From Synechococcus sp. CPC35 (lineage in GTDB: Bacteria > Cyanobacteriota > Cyanobacteriia > PCC-6307 > Cyanobiaceae): a stretch of 10,744 nucleotides of DNA. Under the pieces are notes generated by a model, which saw only the letters and a list, made by a program, of their open reading frames with translations, was not told where the DNA came from and made no database searches. Both the position numbers and the translations under genes were made by a program. Shown here in pieces: positions 1-9,417 of the stretch. Location: NCBI GenBank assembly GCA_002684175.1, contig NYUU01000106.1, forward strand, positions 1 through 10,744, written 5' to 3'. Position 1 is the stretch's first letter. Each line of letters starts with the position of its first letter.

Positions 1-478
1 ATGATGCGGCGGAGCTGGCTATTCTCTCGCAATGTGAATCGAGATATGGTTTGATTTTGTCACTGGCTTCCCAGGCTTTATGTGCTGCCAAGGTCTCGAT
101 AAGTGCCTCCATCGGCTTGTCATTAATGTTTTTATCGAGATAGTAAATTAGCGATTCTATGCATCTGTTGTCCTTGATTTCGATCAGGGCTCTAAGCGTT
201 GCTTCATGCAGCTTTGCATCGTTTGTCTCCAGTGTTCTGATGAGGTCTGGAACGCAGATGGGGTTCCTGATCATTCCCAGAGATCGTGCTGCCTGGCGTC
301 TCAGTGGGAATCCACCTGTACAGGTCACCTCTCTTTCGTCTTTCAGGCACTCGACCAGCTTGGGGATTGCTTCGACAGCTCTGTGTTTTCCTAGCCACCA
401 GGCGCCGTGGTAGCGAACACCAGCATCGTCATGATCCAGTGCTTCTAGGGCTGATTGTGTTGAGTTGATTGGGATCAA
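1..478 (-). CDS. cpcE: Phycocyanin alpha-subunit bilin lyase CpcE/RpcE, N-terminal part (cut by window edge)
   Basis: This is an open minus-strand frame running off the left edge, about 159 residues visible. The translation contains HDDAGVRYHGAWWLGKH, then TGGFPLRRQAARSLG and ETNDAKLHEATLRALIE, which are the HEAT-like repeats typical of the CpcE family. CpcE normally acts as a heterodimer with CpcF to attach a bilin to Cys84 of phycocyanin alpha; cpcF would lie beyond the left edge. No ATG or GTG exists between the in-frame stop at 511-509 and the conserved region. The best start is TTG at 478-476, giving (M)IPINSTQSALEALDH. No Shine-Dalgarno is evident. The gene follows cpcT by about 35 bp and is probably co-transcribed with it. 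It could instead be the E-like half of the fused lyase-isomerase RpcG, which cannot be excluded because the C-terminus is missing. Confidence 0.85.
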   Translation of the reverse strand, partial: MIPINSTQSALEALDHDDAGVRYHGAWWLGKHRAVEAIPKLVECLKDEREVTCTGGFPLRRQAARSLGMIRNPICVPDLIRTLETNDAKLHEATLRALIEIKDNRCIESLIYYLDKNINDKPMEALIETLAAHKAWEASDKIKPYLDSHCERIASSAAS

Positions 479-513
479 GTCTGAATTTTCAGCAACAGAA
501 CAACTGCTTTAGT

Positions 514-1161
514 TTAAACGGAGGTTTCTTCTTCTTGTATGTCCGAGAAGTGCTCATCAGGTTTGGGATCTTTTTTAGAAGATTGACTCCACTTTGCTTC
601 CCAGGATGCAGACCTTTTGAAGCGAAATTCACCTGCGATAGAGCCCCAGCATCGCTCATTGGTGATTGGGTCTTGGCCACGATCAAGCGTTGACAGTGTG
701 TCTTGATCCAGGTGAAATGAGCTGACAAGAATGGTTTCTTTCCCGTCTCGTTTGACAATGCAGCGAGAGCCTGGCTCTATTTTTCCGTGATATCCGTCTT
801 CTTTTTTAGTAACTTGGTAGTGGCAATTATCTAATGGTATCAGGTCTGATTCTTTAATTTGCTTTCGTAGATTGAGATCTGCTGTTGCTTTTGAGAATCG
901 ATCGGGTTCGCGAATAAGATGGTTCCAGAGTTTGATGATTCCCTCGCCAACTTCCTCTGCTCGTATCATCCGCAATCGGTATGGTTTTTTAGGGTCAACG
1001 GCATAGGTTTGTTCCAGAAGAATTGATCCCGGCTCAAGATGTTCTATCGGTCGATATTTAAGAAAAATATGTGCATACAGTGGTGGATTATCCAGGGCCT
1101 GCTGTTGATTGCTGTATTCTCCGCATAGAAGGTCTAGGAATCGTTGCAGAGATGGTTTCAT
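514..1161 (-). CDS. cpcT: Phycobiliprotein bilin lyase CpcT/RpcT (CpcT/CpeT family)
   Basis: This 215-residue protein has the CpcT/CpeT fold signatures. It opens with LQRFLDLLCGEYSNQQQAL, then has PPLYAHIFLKYRPIEH, LEQTYAVDPKKPYRLRM, GSRCIVKRDGKETILVSSF and, near the end, RCWGSIAGEFRFKR. Members attach a bilin to the C-terminal-region cysteine of beta subunits (Cys153 of CpcB for CpcT, Cys165 of CpeB for CpeT). Its position directly behind cpcB-cpcA favours CpcT over CpeT. I chose the ATG at 1161 (MKPSLQRF) because family members begin there; an upstream ATG at 1224 would read through the terminator hairpin and give an odd hydrophobic leader. The last 25 or so residues are an acidic/lysine-rich tail beyond the usual core. 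Expression probably depends on readthrough of the terminator that precedes it. Confidence 0.9.
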   Translation of the reverse strand: MKPSLQRFLDLLCGEYSNQQQALDNPPLYAHIFLKYRPIEHLEPGSILLEQTYAVDPKKPYRLRMIRAEEVGEGIIKLWNHLIREPDRFSKATADLNLRKQIKESDLIPLDNCHYQVTKKEDGYHGKIEPGSRCIVKRDGKETILVSSFHLDQDTLSTLDRGQDPITNERCWGSIAGEFRFKRSASWEAKWSQSSKKDPKPDEHFSDIQEEETSV

Positions 1162-1174
1162 CAGTAATGGACTG

Positions 1175-1202
1175 AAAATAAAAAAGCCCCCGAATGGGGG
1201 CC
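1175..1202 (-). terminator. Rho-independent terminator/attenuator between cpcA and cpcT
   Basis: On the minus strand a 6-bp perfect stem (GCCCCC/GGGGGC, positions 1201-1196 and 1191-1186) closes an ATTC loop and is followed at once by six T and then ATTTT. It starts 29 bp after the cpcA stop and ends 14 bp before the cpcT start. This is the classic layout for a partial terminator that keeps lyase mRNA far below the level of the phycocyanin structural mRNA. Confidence 0.88.
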
Positions 1203-1230
1203 TTATTGAGAGTCTGAATAACAATGTTGT

Positions 1231-1719
1231 TCAGATCAGGGCATTGATGGCATAGTCGATATAGCTGTTAGCTTCCGTGGCGGCATCGCCAGAAAGCCCA
1301 TGGTTGCCTTTGATGTGCTTCAGAGCTTCAACATACCAAGTTGGAGAAAGCTCGAAAGTCCGGTTGATTTCAGCCAGACCCGCGATCAGGTAGTCATCCA
1401 TGGGGCCTGTGCCTCCGGCGACCAGGCAATACGTGATCATTCGCAGGTAGTAGCCGATGTCACGGGAACATTTGGCTTTCCCTTCGGACGTTGAGGCATA
1501 GTTCGATCCTTCCATCTGTGTGGTGAAAGGGAACTTGGTGTAAACGGCCTGAGCGGCACTGTTTACCAGTGAGTCTGCTTTTGATGTCAGAGCTTTGGCT
1601 GCTTCAAGGCTTGCCTTGGCGCGTGTGAAGCGACCTGAAGCACCTTGAATTTCAGTGTTACTCAGGAAGCGTCCCTGGGAATCTGCAGCCGCGACGGCCT
1701 CTGTGAGGGGGGTTTTCAT
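1231..1719 (-). CDS. cpcA: Phycocyanin alpha subunit (C-PC or R-PC)
   Basis: This 162-residue protein is the normal length for phycocyanin alpha. It starts [20 protein letters not shown] and ends [12 protein letters not shown], as in the family. The chromophore cysteine is in [14 protein letters not shown] (Cys84), followed by [19 protein letters not shown]. It pairs with CpcB to form the alpha-beta monomers that stack into rod hexamers nearest the core. Whether Cys84 carries phycocyanobilin, PEB or PUB depends on the lyase (CpcEF, RpcEF or RpcG) and cannot be read from this subunit, so rpcA is an equally valid name. It lies 44 bp after cpcB in the usual beta-alpha order. The stretch before its ATG has no good Shine-Dalgarno. 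Confidence 0.96.
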   Translation of the reverse strand: MKTPLTEAVAAADSQGRFLSNTEIQGASGRFTRAKASLEAAKALTSKADSLVNSAAQAVYTKFPFTTQMEGSNYASTSEGKAKCSRDIGYYLRMITYCLVAGGTGPMDDYLIAGLAEINRTFELSPTWYVEALKHIKGNHGLSGDAATEANSYIDYAINALI

Positions 1720-1763
1720 GATCGAGGGAAAATGCGGTTAGTCGAAAAAAACTGGCGCCTGAA

Positions 1764-2282
1764 TCAGGCAACGGACGCGGCTGCTCTGTCGAAGTACGTG
1801 CCCATTTCGCTGTTCAGGGAAGCGCAGTCACCAGCGGTGATCCCATCACTGTCGTTCACGATGGCAAGGGCGGCTTCCTTCATCAGGTTGACGCCGGCGG
1901 CAACGGAAGCACCAGGGGTTCCAAGAGCCAGGTATGTCTCGCGAAGGCCGTTCAGGCAGCGATCTTCCATGACCGAAGCGTCACCGGTGAAGATCGAATA
2001 AGTCACATAACGGAGAATGATCTCCATGTCGCGAAGGCATGCGGCCATCCGGCGGGAGGTGTAGGCATTGCCGCCGGGTGCGATCAGTGCAGGCTGCTGG
2101 GCGAACAGTGAACGAGCTGCATTGGCAACGATCGAGGAGGCGTTGCTCGAGATGCGATTCACTGCGTCCAGTCGCTTGTTGCTGTCGGAGACGACGGCGG
2201 CGAGAGCATCAATCTCGCTTGTGTTGATGAACTGTCCCCGGGCGTCGGCCTGGGCGACAACCTTGGTGAAGGCGTCGAACAT
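1764..2282 (-). CDS. cpcB: Phycocyanin beta subunit (C-PC or R-PC)
   Basis: This 172-residue protein has the standard phycocyanin beta length. It starts [20 protein letters not shown]. Asn72, the residue usually N-methylated in beta subunits, is in [11 protein letters not shown]. The two chromophore cysteines are present: Cys82 in MAACLRD (the 'Cys84' site of consensus numbering) and Cys153 in [11 protein letters not shown]. Cys153 is the expected target of CpcT encoded just downstream. The gene begins a cpcB-cpcA transcription unit, has a strong ribosome binding site, and is preceded by a hairpin-rich spacer after pebB. It could be called rpcB if the bilin complement is that of R-phycocyanin. 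Confidence 0.97.
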   Translation of the reverse strand: MFDAFTKVVAQADARGQFINTSEIDALAAVVSDSNKRLDAVNRISSNASSIVANAARSLFAQQPALIAPGGNAYTSRRMAACLRDMEIILRYVTYSIFTGDASVMEDRCLNGLRETYLALGTPGASVAAGVNLMKEAALAIVNDSDGITAGDCASLNSEMGTYFDRAAASVA

Positions 2283-2287
2283 TTGGA

Positions 2288-2296
2288 ACTCCTCTT
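2288..2296 (-). promoter_or_regulatory. Ribosome binding site of cpcB
   Basis: The minus strand reads AAGAGGAGT, ending 5 nt before the cpcB ATG. It is the strongest Shine-Dalgarno in the left half of the window, in line with a very highly translated structural gene. Confidence 0.8.
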
Positions 2297-2311
2297 GGCA
2301 GCGTCTAGATG

Positions 2312-2399
2312 GGTGTCACGGACACCTCAGGGACATCGTAAAAGTCCCGTCGGGGTCAGTGATCATTCTCGCTAAGCGCTTGAGGAGGCTCCGAAGCCT
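2312..2399 (-). promoter_or_regulatory. Hairpin-rich upstream/leader region of cpcB
   Basis: Three short perfect inverted repeats occur in the 88 bp upstream of the cpcB ribosome binding site: AGGCT/AGCCT with a 4-nt loop (2386-2399), GGGAC/GTCCC with a 9-nt loop (2330-2348), and GGTGTC/GACACC with a 3-nt loop (2312-2326). They could form successive hairpins in the cpcBA leader mRNA. No convincing -35/-10 pair was found in this interval, so the transcription start is unknown and the leader assignment is inference. Confidence 0.4.
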
Positions 2400-2408
2400 G
2401 TTCATAAT

Positions 2409-2439
2409 GCTTAATCCCTTTCAGCGAAGGGGATTAAGC
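2409..2439. repeat. Near-perfect 14-bp inverted repeat between pebB and cpcB
   Basis: The arms GCTTAATCCCTTTC (2409-2422) and GAAGGGGATTAAGC (2426-2439) pair over all 14 positions with one G-T wobble and an AGC loop. It starts 26 bp after the pebB stop. No T-run follows on either strand, so it is not a typical intrinsic terminator. It may be a 3'-end stabilising or processing hairpin of the pebAB message, or a protein-binding site. Confidence 0.7.
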
Positions 2440-2465
2440 AAGTTCCGGCGTGATGCCACTCCCTT

Positions 2466-4559
<2,094 letters not shown>

Positions 4560-4596
4560 TCTCGTCTTTTAGTGGTGAAGATTGAGTGTGGATGAT

Positions 4597-4851
4597 TTAA
4601 GCTTTGATTTGTGATGATAATTTTTGAGAATCTCTCTGGGCGACAAGCTGTGCCATGACTTCGTCTAGCCGTTTCAGTTCAGGATGATCGGCAATCGTTG
4701 CGTCAATTTTCTTTTGAGAAAGTCGCAATTTTTTCCCAAGACCAAGCACATCCTGGTAAAGTCTTTCGCGATAGGTCGCTAATTCATTGATGGATTCTTG
4801 AAGTTCTTCAAGGGTTGGAATGTCGGAAGGTGATTGCTGTTGTTCTGTCAT
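4597..4851 (-). CDS. Small coiled-coil protein of unknown function heading the cpeS-pebAB operon
   Basis: This 84-residue acidic-to-neutral protein has no signal peptide, membrane segment or cysteine. After a disordered, Q/S/P-rich start, residues about 13-78 are almost wholly predicted helix with heptad-like spacing (LEELQESINELATYRERLY, then LGLGKKLRLSQKKIDATI, then LKRLDEVMAQLVAQRD). That suggests a helical hairpin or coiled-coil dimer. It lies 37 bp upstream of cpeS on the same strand, which suggests co-transcription and a role in phycoerythrin assembly or its regulation. I do not recognise a named family. The ATG at 4851 has no evident Shine-Dalgarno. Confidence 0.72.
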   Translation of the reverse strand: MTEQQQSPSDIPTLEELQESINELATYRERLYQDVLGLGKKLRLSQKKIDATIADHPELKRLDEVMAQLVAQRDSQKLSSQIKA

Positions 4852-6304
<1,453 letters not shown>

Positions 6305-6331
6305 TTAATTAAGCTTTTCACAATCAGGTTT

Positions 6332-6360
6332 AAAGGGGGATGAAAATCCCCCTTTTTTTT
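6332..6360 (+). terminator. Rho-independent terminator of cpeBA
   Basis: A 9-bp perfect stem (AAAGGGGGA 6332-6340, TCCCCCTTT 6347-6355) closes a TGAAAA loop and runs into eight T (6353-6360). It follows the cpeA stop by 27 bp. Confidence 0.95.
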
Positions 6361-6364
6361 GCTC

Positions 6365-6427
6365 TAAGTCTCTGGGTAGTGTTCTGCTCACAGAACAGCT
6401 CCTCTTTCGGTAAGCTGAAGAGACTTA
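6365..6427 (+). promoter_or_regulatory. Candidate three-way-junction leader upstream of the DUF2656-like gene
   Basis: Nested inverted repeats lie directly before the gene at 6438. An outer 9-bp stem is formed by TAAGTCTCT (6365-6373) and AGAGACTTA (6419-6427). Inside it sit GTTCTG-CTCA-CAGAAC (6381-6396) and a weaker AGCT/AGCT stem (6397-6400 with 6413-6416). Together they could fold as a three-way junction ending 10 nt before the start codon. The purine-rich GAAGAG (6417-6422), the only ribosome-binding-like stretch, overlaps the closing strand. Function is unknown; no known riboswitch consensus was recognised. Confidence 0.45.
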
Positions 6428-6437
6428 ATTAATCAAA

Positions 6438-6869
6438 ATGACGACGTTTGTTATTTCGCACAATTTACAAGTTAATTCGCCCAAGGTTCCGACGTTTGAT
6501 ACTCAGCAATTGGCAGATGAATTGAGGAATAATTCTGATCTAATCATTTCAAGTGAAGTCATTGCTCACCCACATTGGATTCTATCAGTTTCATCCAACG
6601 AAGGGCCTCAAATTTTGGCGGAAGAACTCGTAAGAGTATGGTTAATGTTGAGACAAAAGTTGGGTCATGATAGTGATCACAAAGTTTTAGCCCTAGGTGG
6701 TCGAAAAGACTCAAAGGCAATGGCAGGGGCACCACTTCAAGAAGGCTTCTGGGGTGTTGATGTTGTTGAAACTATGGATAAAAACTCCTTCTTGCAAGCA
6801 ATTAATTGGGCCGCTTTGAAGTCAGGACGTCCCAGCGATGCTGTCTTTGAAGTTTCTTCTTCAGATTAA
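6438..6869 (+). CDS. DUF2656-like conserved cyanobacterial protein
   Basis: This 143-residue soluble protein has no signal or membrane segment. It contains VISHNLQV near the start, AHPHWILSVS around residue 54, KVLALGGRKDS around residue 83, and a conserved-looking block EGFWGVDVVET followed by SFLQAINWAAL and DAVFEV at the end. These blocks match, from memory, the cyanobacteria-restricted DUF2656 family, often found near phycobilisome genes; a profile search would be needed to confirm. It sits between cpeBA and cpeYZ on the same strand but after the cpeBA terminator, so it probably has its own promoter. Codon use is more A/T-rich than cpeBA. A role in phycobilisome assembly is suggested only by location. 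Confidence 0.75.
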   Translation: MTTFVISHNLQVNSPKVPTFDTQQLADELRNNSDLIISSEVIAHPHWILSVSSNEGPQILAEELVRVWLMLRQKLGHDSDHKVLALGGRKDSKAMAGAPLQEGFWGVDVVETMDKNSFLQAINWAALKSGRPSDAVFEVSSSD

Positions 6870-6897
6870 ATTATTTTCTTCTCTCTGTTAAGGCGAC

Positions 6898-7239
6898 TCA
6901 TTTGCGTCGATTACGGCGCTTCTTGCCTCTGTTGCCTTCCTCTGGCTGACTTGACGAAGTGTCAATCTGTTCTTTCTGTTTGCGCAATGAGATCGAGGGA
7001 ATCAGACTTTTCTTTTCATTAGTCTCTTTTTTAGCAGGTTTTTCATCAACATTTCTAAAAGAAGAGTGATTCTCTGAAATTGCTGATACGTTTTTAATGG
7101 ATACTCCACAATGATGCATGGATTCCATCCATTGGCTCATCAGTCTGGTGTCAATTTGGATAGATCTTTGGGTTCCAGGCCTGGATCCATCCAAAACCCC
7201 AGTAGACACCTGGAGGAAGCGTCCTTCAAATGGGCCCAT
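6898..7239 (-). CDS. Basic hypothetical protein with disordered lysine/arginine-rich tail
   Basis: This 113-residue frame encodes an ordered-looking N-terminal half (GRFLQVSTGVLDGSRPGTQR, then IQIDTRLMSQWMESMHHCGV) and a low-complexity half rich in S, K, E and Q, ending in GKKRRNRRK. The strongly basic end could bind RNA, DNA or an acidic partner. No family is recognised. It converges on the DUF2656-like gene (28 bp between stops) and diverges from cpeY. The opposite strand carries a shorter frame over the 5' half; I prefer the minus frame because it is longer, fills the gap neatly and its first half looks protein-like. There is no clear Shine-Dalgarno before the ATG at 7239, and the ATG codons at 7140 or 7128 are alternative starts. 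Confidence 0.6.
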   Translation of the reverse strand: MGPFEGRFLQVSTGVLDGSRPGTQRSIQIDTRLMSQWMESMHHCGVSIKNVSAISENHSSFRNVDEKPAKKETNEKKSLIPSISLRKQKEQIDTSSSQPEEGNRGKKRRNRRK

Positions 7240-7312
7240 TTTTCAAGGTATTGCTGAGCGTATATTGGGCCATGAAGATTGTTTTGGAAAGCCCATCAAT
7301 ACTTTTCTTAGC

Positions 7313-7372
7313 CTTAAAGCAAGTGGCTAACCGTCATGACAATTGTGTAAAATCAACCTTGGCTTAAAGCAA
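7313..7372 (+). repeat. Pair of CTTAAAGCAA direct repeats upstream of cpeY
   Basis: CTTAAAGCAA occurs exactly at 7313-7322 and again at 7363-7372, 50 bp apart, the second ending 4 nt before the cpeY ATG. Between them lies a -10-like TAAAAT (7348-7353) with no good -35. The repeats may be binding sites for a regulator or simply chance; cpeY has no Shine-Dalgarno. Confidence 0.4.
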
Positions 7373-7376
7373 TCTG

Positions 7377-8702
7377 ATGTCAGGCCTTTTTGATAATATT
7401 CATCCAGGCTTGGGCCGCGATGATGCTATAGAAATTCTTGCAAAAGATTTTGCTGAATTAGAAAATCAGTGTGATTATTATATGGCGGTGTCTCAGCTGA
7501 TAAATTTCCCTTGTCAAGAGTCTTCTGAGGCGCTTATATTTTTTTTGCAAAAAGATTCCGATGATAACCCTGTACGCCTTGCGCAAAGAAAAGCAGTCGA
7601 GGTTCTTGCTCGTTTAAAGGTCGATCACGCTCAGTTGACGATCGCACAATTTTTGAATAGTTCAGATGTTTATATGGTTGAAAATGTTGCCTGGGCTCTG
7701 GCTGAGTTGAATTGTCAGGATGACGAGTCAAAGCAATTGATGATTCAGCTGCTTGATGACCCCAATCAGAACCAAAGGGTATTGATTCAAAGTTTATCCA
7801 AGCTATTTGTGCTTGAAGCAGTTCCCACTGTTCTTTCTTTGTTGAAAAGTGACCGCACACCTGTTCGAGGTGCTGCCATTGCGGCAATCGCTCGCTTGTC
7901 AGGTGATCGGTCGTGTCTTGATCAATTGTCTGACTTTCTTTTTTGCGCCAACCAAATGGACAGACAGTCCGCAGTCCAGGATGTGATTGATGCAGGAGCC
8001 AATGATTTAATTCCCTCGGTGCTGAAAGCACCCGTTTCGCCTGTTTTTCGTTTGAGAGCAGTTCGCTCACTCTGGGAGCCGCTGGGGGAAAGCCATGATA
8101 TTGAAAGAACCCTTTCAGTGGTTGATCAGCTGCTTTACGACGATCCACGCAATATTGTTGTACTTCACCAATATGAGGAGCCTATGCCGATAGAACTTCT
8201 TGTTGAAGGGCTGTTTCATCCTGACTTCAGTCGATGTTATTTAGCAATGCAATCTTTGTTGGTTGTTGATCCTGTAGAGTTGTGGCCACATCTTGAGCGG
8301 AGCTGGTTATCGCGTGCTCACAATGACTATGGCGCCCATTATTTCATGATGAATTTATTCGGACTGATTCATCAGTGGGATTCAAAGAAACTTGATATAA
8401 TCTATGAAATTCTGCTTCAAGCAATTTCTGATCAACGGCCACAATTTAAAAAATCTGTACCAGTAGCCTTTCTATCTTATGCCAAGTTGTTTCCCGACGA
8501 TTGTGATTCTCTTATAGGTTCATGGCTTTCGCATTCACAAACGCCATTTTGGCAATGTCGTTATGCTGCATTGATGGTGAGTCAAGACAATCAAAGCTTT
8601 TCTCAAACCAAGCAATATCGAGATAGTTTGAACCTACTTGCCAAGCATGATCCTGACTGTTTTGTTCGCGCTAAGGCACAGGCTGTCTTGTTGAATGCAT
8701 AA
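7377..8702 (+). CDS. cpeY: Phycoerythrin alpha-subunit bilin lyase CpeY (HEAT-repeat E/F-type lyase)
   Basis: This 441-residue protein matches the usual CpeY length of about 440. It starts SGLFDNIHPGLGRDDAIEIL, then YYMAVSQLINFP (residues 34-45), QRKAVEVLARL, VYMVENVAWALAEL and NQNQRVLIQSL, followed by RGAAIAAIARLSGD, NQMDRQSAVQDVIDAG and APVSPVFRLRAVRSL. These are the PBS-lyase HEAT repeats shared by CpeY, MpeY and MpeZ. CpeY attaches PEB to Cys82 of CpeA, helped by CpeZ. The adjacent cpeZ and nearby cpeBA, as in the cpeBAYZ operon of freshwater cyanobacteria, favour CpeY over MpeY. It is on the cpeBA strand but separated from it by two small orphan genes, so it likely has its own promoter. 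Confidence 0.92.
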   Translation: MSGLFDNIHPGLGRDDAIEILAKDFAELENQCDYYMAVSQLINFPCQESSEALIFFLQKDSDDNPVRLAQRKAVEVLARLKVDHAQLTIAQFLNSSDVYMVENVAWALAELNCQDDESKQLMIQLLDDPNQNQRVLIQSLSKLFVLEAVPTVLSLLKSDRTPVRGAAIAAIARLSGDRSCLDQLSDFLFCANQMDRQSAVQDVIDAGANDLIPSVLKAPVSPVFRLRAVRSLWEPLGESHDIERTLSVVDQLLYDDPRNIVVLHQYEEPMPIELLVEGLFHPDFSRCYLAMQSLLVVDPVELWPHLERSWLSRAHNDYGAHYFMMNLFGLIHQWDSKKLDIIYEILLQAISDQRPQFKKSVPVAFLSYAKLFPDDCDSLIGSWLSHSQTPFWQCRYAALMVSQDNQSFSQTKQYRDSLNLLAKHDPDCFVRAKAQAVLLNA

Positions 8703-8721
8703 ATACTTTGTATGGGTGATG

Positions 8722-8749
8722 TTGGCTGATTTTAGTAAAGTGGTAAAAT
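8722..8749 (+). promoter_or_regulatory. Possible sigma70-type promoter before cpeZ
   Basis: TTGGCT (8722-8727) and TAAAAT (8744-8749) are separated by 16 bp in the 75-bp cpeY-cpeZ spacer. They resemble -35 and -10 boxes and would allow cpeZ to be transcribed apart from cpeY. Co-transcription is equally possible. Confidence 0.35.
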
Positions 8750-8777
8750 TAGATCAGTGATTTTATGGGTTGATGAG

Positions 8778-9410
8778 ATGAGTGAAGAGCAAACTATTCC
8801 TTCTCTAGAGGCTTTGCTTGATGACATGATGCATCCAAATCCCAGGATCCAGGAAGAGGCTGCGGCTGTGATGGCTGAACATTATCCGTTGGAGGCTCTT
8901 CCTAAGTTATTGGCCTTATTTTGTCATGATGATCCCAAGGTTTATCGTGCGGCTGTTAAAGGTATTGGCTTTTTCGGTTGCGCAGCATTTTTGCCTTTGA
9001 TACAGCTTTACGAAACAACTGAAAACCAGACGGCGAGGCGGTGTTGTCCAAAAGCATTCGTTCAGCTGTTTAAGAATTTCCCGAATAAACCTTTCCCTGA
9101 TGAAGTGATGACAATGTTGGATCAAGGAATTGAGCATCCTGATGCAGTCGTTGTTCAGGGTGCCTTGATGTGCCTTGGTCAGATTGGCAAGCAAGATCTA
9201 AAGTCTGAAGAAGCAATTAGTATCCTAAAGCGGGCGTTGGTTAGTGATAATATTGCTCTGGTTTATAGTGCATCGCAGGCTCTTGCAGATATCCCTAACC
9301 CTAAAGCAAAAGAAGCACTAATAGTGCTTCTTAGCAACGCTGAAGAGCCCTTGCTTAAGGAGGCTGCGGAATCGGCGATTGCTCGGTTTGATAATTTAAT
9401 GGGATCTTGA
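8778..9410 (+). CDS. cpeZ: CpeZ, HEAT-repeat partner of CpeY in phycoerythrin chromophorylation
   Basis: This 210-residue protein is near the usual CpeZ length (about 205). It has a series of HEAT-like repeats: MMHPNPRIQEEAAAVMAEHY, DDPKVYRAAVKGIGFFGCAA, the CpeZ-typical KAFVQLFKNFPNKPFPDEV with EHPDAVVVQGALMCLGQIG after it, and YSASQALADIPNPKAKEALI. In the freshwater system CpeZ has little ligation activity alone; it enhances CpeY and assists folding of phycoerythrin subunits. The ATG at 8778 (MSEEQTIPSLEALL) is chosen over an in-frame GTG at 8757, since family members begin with a short polar stretch. It follows cpeY by 75 bp and converges with the Nif11-like gene 7 bp after its stop. Confidence 0.9.
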   Translation: MSEEQTIPSLEALLDDMMHPNPRIQEEAAAVMAEHYPLEALPKLLALFCHDDPKVYRAAVKGIGFFGCAAFLPLIQLYETTENQTARRCCPKAFVQLFKNFPNKPFPDEVMTMLDQGIEHPDAVVVQGALMCLGQIGKQDLKSEEAISILKRALVSDNIALVYSASQALADIPNPKAKEALIVLLSNAEEPLLKEAAESAIARFDNLMGS

Positions 9411-9417
9411 AAAACGA

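Noticed and set aside
159..693. Short plus-strand frames over cpcE and the end of cpcT
   Set aside because: They overlap antisense to cpcE and cpcT, whose translations match known lyase motifs.
7534..8148. A 204-aa open frame on the minus strand within cpeY
   Set aside because: It lies wholly antisense to a clearly conserved lyase, resembles no protein family and has no ribosome binding site.
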